Source of the DNA: JAPPHA01 sp964291635
GTDB lineage: Bacteria; Pseudomonadota; Alphaproteobacteria; Rhodobacterales; Rhodobacteraceae
Assembly: GCA_964291635.2 (NCBI GenBank)
Contig: OZ219890.1
Location: 868,001-932,000 of the forward strand
Reading direction: 5' to 3'
DNA length: 64,000 bases
A program made the translations under genes and the position numbers. The notes under the pieces were generated by a model that ran no database searches, was not told the origin of the DNA, and worked only from the letters and a program-made list of their open reading frames with translations. Shown here piece by piece: positions 45,743 through 54,805 of the stretch (position 1 is its first letter; every line of letters begins with the position of its first letter).

Positions 45743-48165
45743 TTCATGCGAACGCCGGACGGGTCGAATGCAGAGCCGGTTCTGACGACAGCATCGAACA
45801 ACTCCCGGGCGATATCGATCTTGACGCGGGAGCCGTCCGCAAGGGGCCTCGACAGGCGGGCGAGTGCCACCGGCCTTCCGACCCTGTAGCCGAAAGCGCA
45901 GGATGTTGTCTGGCCAATGATGCTCCCGTCCCGGCGAACCGGTTCGTGGCCAAGCGGGCATGCAATCGGGTCGGTCAGAACCAGAGAGACAAGCTCCGGA
46001 CGGGCGCCTGCGGCACGCCGTTCGTTCAAGGCCTCAAACCCGACGAACCCGCCCGACCGCCGCGTGGCGAAACCGAGTCCAGCTTCGATCGGAGAAATGT
46101 CACCATCAAGCTCGTGGCCCATGGCACGGAATCCTTTCTCGATCCGCATTGATGTCTGGGCGAATCCCCCGGCGGGCTCCGCTCCGGCGCCGACCATCGC
46201 TTCGTGGACCGCGCCTGCGTATTCGCTCCTGACCGTAAACTCCCAGCCCGCCTCGCCCACGTACGACATGCGCGCGGCGATTGCCGGATAGCCTGCAACG
46301 TGGACCGCGCCGAGTTTAAAATACGCCAGGGCGTTGAGCACCGACGCATCGACGCCGCATGCCGCGGCGACCGATGCGGCATGCGGGCCCATCAGTGCAA
46401 GCACGGCATGATGTTCGGTTTTGTCCGTCAACCGCACGTCGAATCCCTCCGCGGCTCGCGAAAACCAGGAGAAGTCACGTTCAATTGCGGCCGTGCCGGT
46501 GAACAGGCGAAAGTGACGGGTTGTGAATTTTTGTGCGATCAGGTCGCTTTCGAAGGTGCCGCGTTCATTGAGCACCGCGGTGTAGATGACCGAACCCGGC
46601 GGCCGATCCATGTGCCCGGCGCAGACTTTCAACAGGAATGCCTCGGAATCCGGCCCCTCGACTTCGATCTTGCCGAACGACGACGCATCAAAAACAGCGG
46701 CGGCCTCATGTGCGGCCATCACTTCAGAACGGACAGTTTCGAACCAGTCGGGGCGGTCGAAACGCAGTCTCGGCTCCCGGGTCTTGCCAAAATACAGAGG
46801 CCGTTCCCAGCCGAAGACCTGCTCCATGTGCGCGCAGGCCTTGCGGTGTTCTCCGTCAAGCGGAAGTGCCCGCAGGTTGCGGGCGGTCTTCAATTGCCTG
46901 CACGGATAGGCAATTTCGTAATGGGTGCCGAGAATCTCGGGGACGCGAGCCATCAGGTGCTCGACCGAATTGAAAACCGGCGCGAACCTCCGGGCATCCG
47001 CTTCGGTCAGATCATAGGCAGGGCCGCCGTGCAGGATCCAGTGCGCCAGGTTCATGCCGGCCCCTCCCGCCGAGGCCACACCCACCGAGTTCATCCCGCA
47101 GCCGAGGTACAGCCCGCGGGTCTCGGCCGTCTCACCCAGCATGAACATTCCATCAGGCGTAAAACTCTCCGGACCGTTGATCAGCGTTTTCACCTCGGCC
47201 CGTTCGAGGACCGGCAGGCGGTGCAGCGCCCGTTCCATCATCGGTTCGAAATGATCCCAGTCCTCGGGAAGAAGGCCAAACTCGAAGGTTTCATCCAATG
47301 TGCCCGGCGGGACCGGTTTGCCAAACGGTTCGAAACAACCCACGAGGAGCCCGCCGCTGTCATCCCGTATGTACAGGTGGCCGTCATGGTCGCCGAGAGT
47401 GGGTAGATTGCCGGCGATTCCGTCAACCGGCCGTGTCAGCAGGTAGAAGTGTTCGCAAGCGAGCACGGGAATAGCGGCTCCTGCCATTGCGCCCAGTTCA
47501 CGCGACCAGAGCCCACCGCAAAGCGCAACTGCGTCGCATTTAACGACACCTGCCGTGGTCTCGACGCCGTACACACTGTCGTTCCGGGTCAGTATTCCAG
47601 TGACGCCCGTTTGCTCAAAGAGCCGGGCACCCAGGCCGCGCGCCGCCCTGGCCAGTGCGGAACAGACATCACTGGGCGACACCCTACCGTCATCCGGCGA
47701 CCAGACCGCGCCAAGGACGTCATCTGAATTCATCAGTGGCCAGCGTTCAAGCGCCTCACCCACGGTCATGGACCGTGCCCTCACGCCGAAGGCATGCGCG
47801 AGCGCCTCCTGCCGCCGCACGTGGATCAGGCGGTCGCGATGGGTTGCGATCGACAATGATCCGTTTCGAATCCAGCCCACGGACTGGCCTGTTTCCGATT
47901 CGAGCCGCTTGTAGAGATCGACCGAGTAGCGGATCATCCGGGTCAGGTTTCGTGAATGCCTGAGCATCCGGACCTGGGCCGCCGAGTGCCAGGTGGTGCC
48001 ACTCGCGAGATGGTTGCGCTCCAGCAGAATGACATCACCGACCCCCATGCTGGCCAGATGGTACAATGTCGAACATCCCATGATTCCGCCGCCGATGACG
48101 ACAGCCCCCGCATGGTCCGGCAGTCCCGTTGCCGACAAGCGATCACTCCCGACTTGAAAAACCAT
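45709..48165 (-). CDS. Dimethylglycine/sarcosine dehydrogenase-like FAD enzyme with GcvT domain
   Basis: About 810 aa. The FAD-binding start is AVVIGGGIMGCSTLYHLA; GTTWHSA matches the region carrying the covalent FAD His in this family. The N-terminal oxidase half spans about 20-430; the second half is a GcvT-type folate-binding domain (YVGEAGWEF, RIEKGFRAMGHELDGDISP, GFVGFEAL). It oxidises N-methyl groups of dimethylglycine or sarcosine, passing formaldehyde to tetrahydrofolate. The ATG at 48165 lacks a ribosome site; a TTG at 48138 with GGGAG upstream is attractive. The last about 10 residues come from a fusion with IMPase debris but follow the normal end FDPSGVRMK. Divergent from the RpiR regulator. 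Confidence 0.93.
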   Translation of the reverse strand: MVFQVGSDRLSATGLPDHAGAVVIGGGIMGCSTLYHLASMGVGDVILLERNHLASGTTWHSAAQVRMLRHSRNLTRMIRYSVDLYKRLESETGQSVGWIRNGSLSIATHRDRLIHVRRQEALAHAFGVRARSMTVGEALERWPLMNSDDVLGAVWSPDDGRVSPSDVCSALARAARGLGARLFEQTGVTGILTRNDSVYGVETTAGVVKCDAVALCGGLWSRELGAMAGAAIPVLACEHFYLLTRPVDGIAGNLPTLGDHDGHLYIRDDSGGLLVGCFEPFGKPVPPGTLDETFEFGLLPEDWDHFEPMMERALHRLPVLERAEVKTLINGPESFTPDGMFMLGETAETRGLYLGCGMNSVGVASAGGAGMNLAHWILHGGPAYDLTEADARRFAPVFNSVEHLMARVPEILGTHYEIAYPCRQLKTARNLRALPLDGEHRKACAHMEQVFGWERPLYFGKTREPRLRFDRPDWFETVRSEVMAAHEAAAVFDASSFGKIEVEGPDSEAFLLKVCAGHMDRPPGSVIYTAVLNERGTFESDLIAQKFTTRHFRLFTGTAAIERDFSWFSRAAEGFDVRLTDKTEHHAVLALMGPHAASVAAACGVDASVLNALAYFKLGAVHVAGYPAIAARMSYVGEAGWEFTVRSEYAGAVHEAMVGAGAEPAGGFAQTSMRIEKGFRAMGHELDGDISPIEAGLGFATRRSGGFVGFEALNERRAAGARPELVSLVLTDPIACPLGHEPVRRDGSIIGQTTSCAFGYRVGRPVALARLSRPLADGSRVKIDIARELFDAVVRTGSAFDPSGVRMKSTRSTGHRIS

Positions 48166-48173
48166 GTTTGATA

Positions 48174-48201
48174 TGTTTCATTCTCTGAGAACATTGAAAC
48201 A
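48174..48201. promoter_or_regulatory. Inverted repeat TGTTTCA-N14-TGAAACA between divergent genes
   Basis: Perfect 7-bp arms in the 50-bp gap between the dehydrogenase and the RpiR gene. RpiR-family proteins often bind such repeats, so it is the likely operator controlling both directions, inferred from position and symmetry. Confidence 0.6.
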
Positions 48202-48215
48202 AATGCAACAGAAGC

Positions 48216-49112
48216 ATGCAGACCGAGTCAGAATCAAGACTGAAAAACCTGACGCCGCACAGTCTTCAGTCCCTGAGTCCGCAATTGCGCCGGGCCGCGC
48301 ATTATGTTGTCGAGAACCTGGGCGAAGTTGCGACCCGGTCGCAACGCAGCGTTGCCCGGAACGCGAATCTTCCGGCTCCCACTTTCACCCGGATGGCGCG
48401 CGCCATCGGTTATGCAAGCTATGACGCCCTGAGGGAGTCCTGCCGGGCGGAAATCCTGGGAAGCCGCAACCAGCTTGCCAGAAAGGCACAGGCGCTGATT
48501 GACGCCGACGACAGGAATTCCGGAATTGCCGCCCGTCAGGCCGGGGCGGCCATCAGCAATACCGAGGCCCTGGTTGCCGCGCTCGCCACCGGCGAACTGG
48601 ACAGTGCAGTCGACCTGCTTGCGCGCGCGCGCCGGGTAGCCCTGATCGGCGAGATGAGCGCACTGCCGATCGTGGAATATGCCCATTACCTGGCCAACAT
48701 GTCACTGACCGGCTGGATCGTACCGGGGAGAGGCGGAAACGGCCTGGCCAATGACCTGGCCGACCTTGGCTCGGATGATGCCTGCATCCTCTTCAGCATC
48801 AGGCCTTACGCGGCCAGGGCCATTGCCATCGCCGGCAGTATCAGCGCACGCGGCGTGCCCCTGATTGTCCTGACGGACAGCCCGCTTTCACCGGTCGCCG
48901 CGCATGCGCGCCAATGTTTTTGCATTTGCACCGAAAGCCCTCAGTTTTTTCCCTCTCACGTCGCGGCTGTGGTGTTTTTCGAGGCAATAATCGGTATGAT
49001 CGTTCGAATGAGGGGGAGGGAAGCGCAGGAGCGCATCGTCGCGGTCGAACGGCAAAACCACCAGCTGGAAAGATACTGGCAGGATTGGCCTGCCACCAAC
49101 AAGGGAGTGTAA
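48216..49112 (+). CDS. RpiR family transcriptional regulator (HTH-SIS)
   Basis: A 298-aa regulator. N-terminal helix-turn-helix at about 20-75 (LSPQLRRAAHYVVENLGEVAT, SVARNANLPAPTFTRMARAIGY); C-terminal SIS domain about 125-260 (RVALIGEMSALPIVEYAHYL, LFSIRPYAARAIAIAG, VPLIVLTDSPLSPVA). SIS domains usually bind phosphosugars, though RpiR members also control amino-acid and betaine genes. It precedes the ABC operon by 4 bp and is divergent from the dehydrogenase, so it probably regulates both. Confidence 0.92.
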   Translation: MQTESESRLKNLTPHSLQSLSPQLRRAAHYVVENLGEVATRSQRSVARNANLPAPTFTRMARAIGYASYDALRESCRAEILGSRNQLARKAQALIDADDRNSGIAARQAGAAISNTEALVAALATGELDSAVDLLARARRVALIGEMSALPIVEYAHYLANMSLTGWIVPGRGGNGLANDLADLGSDDACILFSIRPYAARAIAIAGSISARGVPLIVLTDSPLSPVAAHARQCFCICTESPQFFPSHVAAVVFFEAIIGMIVRMRGREAQERIVAVERQNHQLERYWQDWPATNKGV

Positions 49113-49116
49113 TCAT

Positions 49117-49953
49117 ATGAAGACATACATTCAGTCAGCAATCAGCAGCGTCGTCTTGCTGACCATCTCTGCCGGCGCGACCATGGGTGCGGAATGCACC
49201 AACGACGTGTGGAACAAGGTCATGGAACGCGGCAAGGTCGTGGTCGGTGTCAAGGCAGATTACAAGCCCTGGGGCTACCGTGACGAGGACGGCAATCTTG
49301 TGGGCATGGAAATCGACATGGCCCAGGATGTTGCGGACACTCTGGGCGTCGAACTGGAACTTGTTCCCGTCCAGTCCTCGAACCGGATGCAGTTTCTGGA
49401 ACAGGGCAGGATCGACATGATGATCGCGACCATGTCCGACCGCGCCGACCGACGGGAAATTGTCGGAATTCCGGGTCCCAACTACTACACCTCCGGAACC
49501 AACATCATGTCGCCCCAAGCCCTCGGCTTCTCACAATGGGAAGACTTGCGCGGACGGAAAGTTTGCGGCAAGCAGGGCGCATTCTACAACCAGATCGTCG
49601 AAGAGCGCTACGGCGTTGAAATCGTTGCCTTCACCGGCAATGCCGAGGCCAAGCAGGCGTTGCGGGACAAGAAATGCGTTGCCTGGGTCTACGACGACAG
49701 TTCAATCGGGTCGGACCTTGCGTCGGGAAACTGGGACGAATTCGAGATGCCGCTCATGTCCGAAGACGACAACCCCTGGGGTCTGGCCGTGCCGCTTGGC
49801 GAGGTGAATTGCATCTTCGGTCAGTTCATGTCCGGCATGCAGTACAACTGGCACCGTTCGGGACGCCTGATCGAACTTGAGGCCAAATGGGGAATCAAGC
49901 CCACCGAGTACCTCAAGATCCAAGCTGAACGCCACAGCGACTGGATCGAATAG
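49117..49953 (+). CDS. Amino acid ABC transporter substrate-binding protein (SBP family 3)
   Basis: A 278-aa periplasmic protein. Signal at 1-24 (AISSVVLLTISAGATMGAE). The mature part has GKVVVGVKADYKPWGYRDEDGNLVGMEIDMAQDVADTLG and ADRREIVGIPGPNYYTSG, typical of polar amino acid binding proteins. Cys-containing sequence is unusually common (ECTND, KVCGKQGAF, KKCVAW, VNCIFG), suggesting two disulfides. First gene of a four-gene transporter after the regulator. The ligand may be a methylated amino acid given the dehydrogenase next door. Confidence 0.92.
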   Translation: MKTYIQSAISSVVLLTISAGATMGAECTNDVWNKVMERGKVVVGVKADYKPWGYRDEDGNLVGMEIDMAQDVADTLGVELELVPVQSSNRMQFLEQGRIDMMIATMSDRADRREIVGIPGPNYYTSGTNIMSPQALGFSQWEDLRGRKVCGKQGAFYNQIVEERYGVEIVAFTGNAEAKQALRDKKCVAWVYDDSSIGSDLASGNWDEFEMPLMSEDDNPWGLAVPLGEVNCIFGQFMSGMQYNWHRSGRLIELEAKWGIKPTEYLKIQAERHSDWIE

Positions 49954-50013
49954 TCGACACGACACTCAAGCGCCTCCTGGTACCGGGAGGCGTTTGACTT
50001 TCGGTCTGCCCGA

Positions 50014-50760
50014 ATGGAAGAATTCTTTCGCGAACTGGCCGCTGACGCGCCACGCTGGAATTTCATCTGGATGTACGACGATCGCCAGCAGGGCAAGGTG
50101 CTGTCCGGGCTCTGGATGACGATCAAGTTGAGTGCATTTTGCCTTTTCTTCTCGGTTCTCATCGGCCTTGTGGGAGCATGGATGCAGGGCGCCCGCTCGG
50201 TAATGGTCCGGGCCGTCGTGCAGGGCTATATCCAGTTCTTCCGGAACACGCCGCCGCTTGTGCAACTGCTTTTTTTCTATTTTGCTCTCGGCCAGTTCAC
50301 GCCGGTCGTCACCGGAGCCGACGGCTGGACGGTCGAACCCTTGATTTCAAATGTCGGCTGGGCAATCATCTCGCTCAGTTTCTTTGCGGGCGCGTTCAAC
50401 GTCGAGATTTTCCGTGCCGGCATCGAAGCGGTGCCGGAATCCATGGTGGAAGCGTCCGAGTCCCTCGGCTTCACCCGGTTGCAGAGCTACATCTACGTGG
50501 TTCTGCCGCTGGCCTTCCGGGTCTGCCTTCCGGCACTCAACAACAACCTGATCAACCTGGTCAAGACAACGACCCAAGCCTATGCGATAGCCGTGCCGGA
50601 ACTGTTGTATCATTCCGTTTCGATCTGGAATGACTATCCCTCCGCCCAGTACCCGACGATGCTGATGCTGTTCGTCGCCTATATCGTGCTGGTGGCAATT
50701 CTGGTCTTCGGCATGACCCGCTGGGAACGTGCAATGAAGATTCCGGGTTACGGCAGGTGA
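50014..50760 (+). CDS. Amino acid ABC transporter permease 1
   Basis: A 248-aa membrane protein of the HisM/GlnP type. The first helix is SGLWMTIKLSAFCLFFSVLIGLVG and the ATPase-contact loop ESMVEASESLGFTRLQSYIYVVLPLAF. It overlaps the second permease by a GTGA junction. About 60 bp separate it from the binding-protein gene, with a small hairpin (GCGCCTCCTGGTACCGGGAGGCG) between them. Confidence 0.92.
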   Translation: MEEFFRELAADAPRWNFIWMYDDRQQGKVLSGLWMTIKLSAFCLFFSVLIGLVGAWMQGARSVMVRAVVQGYIQFFRNTPPLVQLLFFYFALGQFTPVVTGADGWTVEPLISNVGWAIISLSFFAGAFNVEIFRAGIEAVPESMVEASESLGFTRLQSYIYVVLPLAFRVCLPALNNNLINLVKTTTQAYAIAVPELLYHSVSIWNDYPSAQYPTMLMLFVAYIVLVAILVFGMTRWERAMKIPGYGR

Positions 50761-51644
50761 AACAAATCCCGGGAATCTCCTCTCCGGCTCGAGGAGGGAT
50801 GGCTGTCCTGAAGCCGTTCGACCGGCACAGGTACGTTCCCGACAGCTATTTCGTCACCCGATGGCTGGCCTCGCTGCCTTGGTGGACCCCCTTTGCGGTG
50901 CTGACGATCATGGTGATCTGGCCGCAGGTTCCACATGCGCAGGACCGCTACGGGACGGGCGACGCCTTCGGCGCGCTCTGGCGCTGGATGCCTTTCCTGA
51001 TCAAGTCGGGATTCCTCTTCAATGTCCTGATCTCTATGCTTGCGATGGCCATCGGTACGGTGGCGGGGGCCATTCTGGGACTGGCGCAGATCTCCCTGCA
51101 CCGGCCCGTGCGGATCGTTGCCTGGTTCCTCACGCAGCTGTTCCGCAACTCGCCCTGGCTGGTTCTTCTCTTCATCGTGCTCCTGGCCTTTCCTTTCGAA
51201 GTGACCATTTTCGGCGTATCCGTCCGCATTCCCGACTGGGTCAAGGGCGTCTTCGGCCTCAGCCTGCCAATCATGGCCAATATCTCCGAGGTGGTTCGCG
51301 GCGCCGTACAATCGGTGCCCTCGGCCCAGTGGGAGGCGGCCGAAAGCCTTGCTTTCACCCGTCGCCAGGTGCTGTGGCAGGTGATCCTGCCGCAATGCTA
51401 CAAGCGCATGCTGCCGCCATGGATGAATTGGTATGCGATCCTGGCCATGGCCACGCCGCTCTGCAGCCTGCTCGGAATCGAGGAACTGATCACGTTGAGC
51501 CGACAGGCCATGGAAGCCGAGGACAATCACCCGGAACTCCTGGTTCCCTTCTTCGGCTTCGCGCTGCTGCTCTTTTTCATCTATTGCTATCCCATTGCCC
51601 GCTGGACCATTTACCTGGAACGCAAATTTGCGGTGAAACTATGA
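50757..51644 (+). CDS. Amino acid ABC transporter permease 2
   Basis: About 295 aa from the GTG at 50757, which overlaps the previous stop; an ATG at 50799, right after GAGGAGGG, would give 281 aa. Membrane helices include PFAVLTIMVIWPQV and VLISMLAMAIGTVAGAILGL. The EAA-like loop is SAQWEAAESLAFTRRQVLWQVILPQC. Pairs with permease 1. It overlaps the ATPase start by 4 bp (ATGA). Confidence 0.92.
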   Translation: MKQIPGISSPARGGMAVLKPFDRHRYVPDSYFVTRWLASLPWWTPFAVLTIMVIWPQVPHAQDRYGTGDAFGALWRWMPFLIKSGFLFNVLISMLAMAIGTVAGAILGLAQISLHRPVRIVAWFLTQLFRNSPWLVLLFIVLLAFPFEVTIFGVSVRIPDWVKGVFGLSLPIMANISEVVRGAVQSVPSAQWEAAESLAFTRRQVLWQVILPQCYKRMLPPWMNWYAILAMATPLCSLLGIEELITLSRQAMEAEDNHPELLVPFFGFALLLFFIYCYPIARWTIYLERKFAVKL

Positions 51645-52387
51645 CCTGGACTGCCAACCAACCGATTGTCTCGATCCGTGACGTCCACAAATCCTTTGGC
51701 GACCTGGAAGTGCTGAAGGGCGTTTCCCTGGATGTCATGAAGGGCGAAGTGATCTGCATCATCGGCCCGTCCGGTTCGGGAAAATCAACCCTGATCCGAT
51801 GCGTCAACGGCCTCAACGACATTCAGTCGGGCTCGATCACCGTCCTGGGGCAGGAGGTCCACGACCCGAAACTCGACAAGCTGGAACTCCGCAAGAAGGT
51901 CGGGATGGTTTTCCAGCAATACAACCTTTTTCCCCACAAGACCGCGCTTGAAAACGTGATGATGGCTCCGGTCCTGGTCCTCAAGCAGAACAGGAAAGAG
52001 GTCGAGATGCGCGCGCGCGCATTGATGGCCAAGGTGCGTCTCCAGGGCAAGGAAGACAGTTTCCCCGGGGAGCTTTCCGGCGGGCAGCAACAGCGAGTCG
52101 CGATCGCCCGCTCGCTCGCCATGAATCCGGACGTCATGCTGTTCGACGAAGTTACGGCGGCACTGGATCCCGAGACTGTCAAGGAGGTATTGATCACCAT
52201 CCGCGAACTGGCCGAGGAGGGCATGACCTGCATCCTCGTTACCCACGAAATGGGTTTCGCGCGGGAGTTGGCCGATCACATCTACTTCACGGATCGTGGT
52301 ATCATCGTCGAACACGGTCCGCCTGCTACCTTTTTCGAGGAAGCCAATGACCCGAGAACCCGGGAGTTTCTGAGCCAGATACTGTAA
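51641..52387 (+). CDS. Amino acid ABC transporter ATP-binding protein
   Basis: A 248-aa ATPase. Walker A GPSGSGKST, Q-loop VFQQYNLFPH, signature ELSGGQQQRVAIARSL, Walker B VMLFDEVTAALDPE (Val in place of the common Pro), switch His VTHEMGFARE. Start 51641 is set by the ATGA overlap with permease 2. Last gene of the transporter operon; a broken racemase-like gene follows 158 bp later. Confidence 0.95.
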   Translation: MTWTANQPIVSIRDVHKSFGDLEVLKGVSLDVMKGEVICIIGPSGSGKSTLIRCVNGLNDIQSGSITVLGQEVHDPKLDKLELRKKVGMVFQQYNLFPHKTALENVMMAPVLVLKQNRKEVEMRARALMAKVRLQGKEDSFPGELSGGQQQRVAIARSLAMNPDVMLFDEVTAALDPETVKEVLITIRELAEEGMTCILVTHEMGFARELADHIYFTDRGIIVEHGPPATFFEEANDPRTREFLSQIL

Positions 52388-52545
52388 CCGTTTACCTGAT
52401 ACATGCCTGGCATGGGCCTGTTTCAATTCGCCATCTGCAGGGGTGACGATGGACACTGAAAACTCCGCGTAACATGCTGCCCCAAGTCCCGGAAATCCGG
52501 GGTGGCTGACGGGAGCGTCGGGCGCATGAAGGAATCGGAGGACAC

Positions 52546-52990
52546 GTGAGCGACTACGTCAAACCCGAGCGATGGGCGTCGAAGGCAAACAAGCTCTTTC
52601 CGCACCAGGTCGGTTTCACGGCATCCCCGCACGATTTCGACGCGGCCCCGTCGGACTTCCTGGGTATCGCGCCGGAGTCTGTCGGCGCGCATGGCCGGAT
52701 GCTGCACGTGCCGGGGTACGTTCACGAGCTCAGACAACTTCCACTTGCTGGAAGAGTTTGTCGGATGCATGGCAAACAACGGGGGCCGATGTCTGCGGCC
52801 AGGTCGGAACCAACTGGGTCCATGTTTCGGGGACAACGCCTGACGAGCTCCGCATGATCTGCGAGCAGATCAGCGAAACCCACGAGCCCCCGTTTCACAT
52901 GGCAGGTTTCTGCCCGGTCGAGGAACTGCGAGAGCCTGGCACCAGGACGATCGCCCTCAATTCGGTCTATTGTCAAGGAGAGTGCCACAA
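52546..52990 (+). pseudogene. Maleate isomerase / Asp-Glu racemase family, truncated
   Basis: GTG start at 52546 with GGAGG five bases upstream. It begins YVKPERWASKANKLFPHQVGF and SVGAHGRMLHVPGYVHEL; after a slip near 52735 it continues DNFHLLEEFVGCMA and DVCGQVGTNWVHVSG, resembling the arylmalonate decarboxylase/maleate isomerase group (the Cys in DVCGQVG being the likely first catalytic Cys). It ends near LNSVY and lacks the second half. Formerly part of the ABC operon. Confidence 0.72.
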
Positions 52991-52994
52991 TTGA

Positions 52995-53160
52995 TCGTTA
53001 CCGACTTGAATTCCAGGTTGTCTGAGTCATGGATCCCTGCCGCCGCTGCCATACGCTTGACGTCATCGTGCAGGCTGTTGTTGCAATAGAGGCAACTGTC
53101 ACCGACGAAGAGGATAGGCGTCGGGTCGGCGGTCTCGGTTCCTGTGACCTCCGGGACCAG
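52995..53160 (-). pseudogene. SGNH-hydrolase-like fragment
   Basis: A minus-strand frame reads TPILFVGDSCLYCNNSLHDD and VKRMAAAAGIHD, resembling the first block of SGNH hydrolases (GNSY, Ser nucleophile; here GDSC). It meets the racemase fragment tail to tail at about 52990. Only about 50 codons remain. Confidence 0.5.
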
Positions 53161-54135
53161 TCGTTACCGAGCCCCGCCCCCCACGGATACCCCACATTAG
53201 AGCATCCGGCTCCTCGCATGGCAGCTTCGCAATACCTGACCGGCTATCCGGGTTCGTTGCGGTAACACGGGCAACGGAACCTGCGAGAGTGGGTCCCAGG
53301 CCAGAAGGAAAGGCTTCCGACTCCCGATCCCGACCATTGTTTCGCCGTCCGGTCGGCGATGTAACGCTCGCCGCACGTGCCGGGCCGGGGTCTGGATTGA
53401 TCGCTGGCCTTCGACCAATGTTCCACACACGGACGGAACAGGTTCCCTGGCGCCCCTTCCCGAGACTCTGCGCTGGCACCCCAGTCAATCAGCAGGAAAC
53501 CCAAAGGCACCATGAGCTCGACGTCACGCTTCACGACGCCGATAGCGGGAGTCGAACCCGCTGGGACGCAAGGTTTCATGTCATCAGGGCTTGGCCTGGC
53601 GCAATTCGCTACCGCAACGGAACCTGAGACCCAGAGAAGAAAGGTAAAGACCACCGCGGTCGGCATGTCTCGCCGGTTCATTCAATACAAACTTCGGCAC
53701 CAGCAATCAGCAGGCCAAGACATAGTCGACGTCACGGACGCCGATAGTTACCTGCAATCATGATCACGGCGGCTTGCAATCATCGGACTGAACACACCAT
53801 CACTATCTTTCAGGCTTCTCTGCCATTAATCACCTATTCGAGCACGACGATTGCGACATTCGCACATTAAAAACACACGAAAAAGCCCACGATTAGCATA
53901 CTAAACACATGAACAAGCGCTTTTTTTGTGGACAGGATTGCGGTATTGTGCCTGACCATAATGACGCTACGGCTTGAGAACGAGATGGATCAAGGGCTGG
54001 ACCACAAAAAAGAGCCGAGCCGGCAACGTATGTGAACAGGTTGGATTGAAAAAGCGTTTTTTTGTTTGTTTATCGCGTCTGGGAAAAATCCGTACAGGTT
54101 TGTGCATCGCGCCCTGGTTATCAGACGGTTCTCGC
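53161..54135. other. Gene-poor stretch, AT-rich toward its end
   Basis: About 975 bases. A minus-strand frame (53681-53244) begins with a signal-like sequence (TAVVFTFLLWVSGSVAVA) but decays into low-information sequence; no family seen. From about 53790 to 54100 the DNA is AT-rich with two related poly-T stretches (GCGCTTTTTTTGTG, AAGCGTTTTTTTGTTT). As it precedes a resolvase relic, it may contain its old res site. Confidence 0.4.
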
Positions 54136-54362
54136 ATGCTCATTGGCTACGCGCGTAAACCGGCGGTAGAACAGAGCCTCGACCTGCAGCATGACTTACC
54201 AAGGTCTGTCAGGTGTGAGGGGATTATCGATGACAAGCCAGACGGTGCCAGGACCGGGCGCCCTGGAACAATCGCGCGATGGCGACACGCTGGTCGTATG
54301 GCGGCAGGACAAGCCAGGGCGATCCGGTGGTACAGGCCTTCCGCCCGGCTGAATCGATGGTG
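54136..54362 (+). pseudogene. Tn3-type resolvase, N-terminal part, degraded
   Basis: Begins MLIGYARKPAVEQSLDLQ (normally MLIGYARVSTxEQ; the catalytic Ser is changed), then CEGIIDDKPDGARTGRPG and, in a second frame, RDGDTLVVWRQDKPGRS. Its C-terminal part lies at 54806-55102, separated by about 440 bp of foreign sequence. Confidence 0.78.
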
Positions 54363-54805
54363 ACTGATGTTCGGTTCGTTCATTGACACTGCTGCTCACT
54401 GGAAGGTCCCGCGGCGGTCTTTGCTCTGTTGGGTTTGTGCATTCTCTGTTTTCTGGTTGCCTGGGTTAGTTCTTTTTTGCCTTGGTATGTTCGTGGTTCC
54501 ATAGTGATATTTTCTTTTCTGTTGTTCGGTTCCTTGTCTGTCTTTCTTCTCTTTTTCAGCTAGTTCGCCCCCGCCGCCTTGGCTCGGCGAAGGACACGGG
54601 TGCGGGATGAACTGCTCGCCGCCGCCGAAGCCGAGTTGGCGGAGATCCGGGAACTCGGGCCGCCACACGCCTGAAATGCATGTCAGTGACTGGCGCCTGC
54701 TGGAGGAAAACCAGCGCACTGCATTTTCCAGCATTGTCCACGGGACCTCCCGCTACACGGCACCGACTGGCAGGATGGTAGGTTTCGGTCGTCGCAATCA
54801 ACGGG
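54363..54805. other. Insert inside the resolvase relic with strong strand bias
   Basis: Bases about 54415-54565 are T-rich and G/A-poor on the plus strand (A-rich on the minus strand), quite unlike the GC-rich surroundings. The minus-strand frame there is Lys/Gln/Asn-rich (EKEKKDRQGTEQQKRKYH). From 54570 the composition returns to GC-rich. No gene recognised. Confidence 0.45.

Noticed and set aside
50861..51640. Frame extending the ABC ATPase far upstream
   Set aside because: It overlaps permease 2 in another frame; the ATPase begins at 51641.
53244..53681. Secreted protein on the minus strand
   Set aside because: Signal-like start, but the rest has no family features and no clear ribosome site.
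53790..54100. AT-rich region as a replication origin
   Set aside because: No DnaA boxes, iterons or replication gene seen; it more likely precedes a resolvase.
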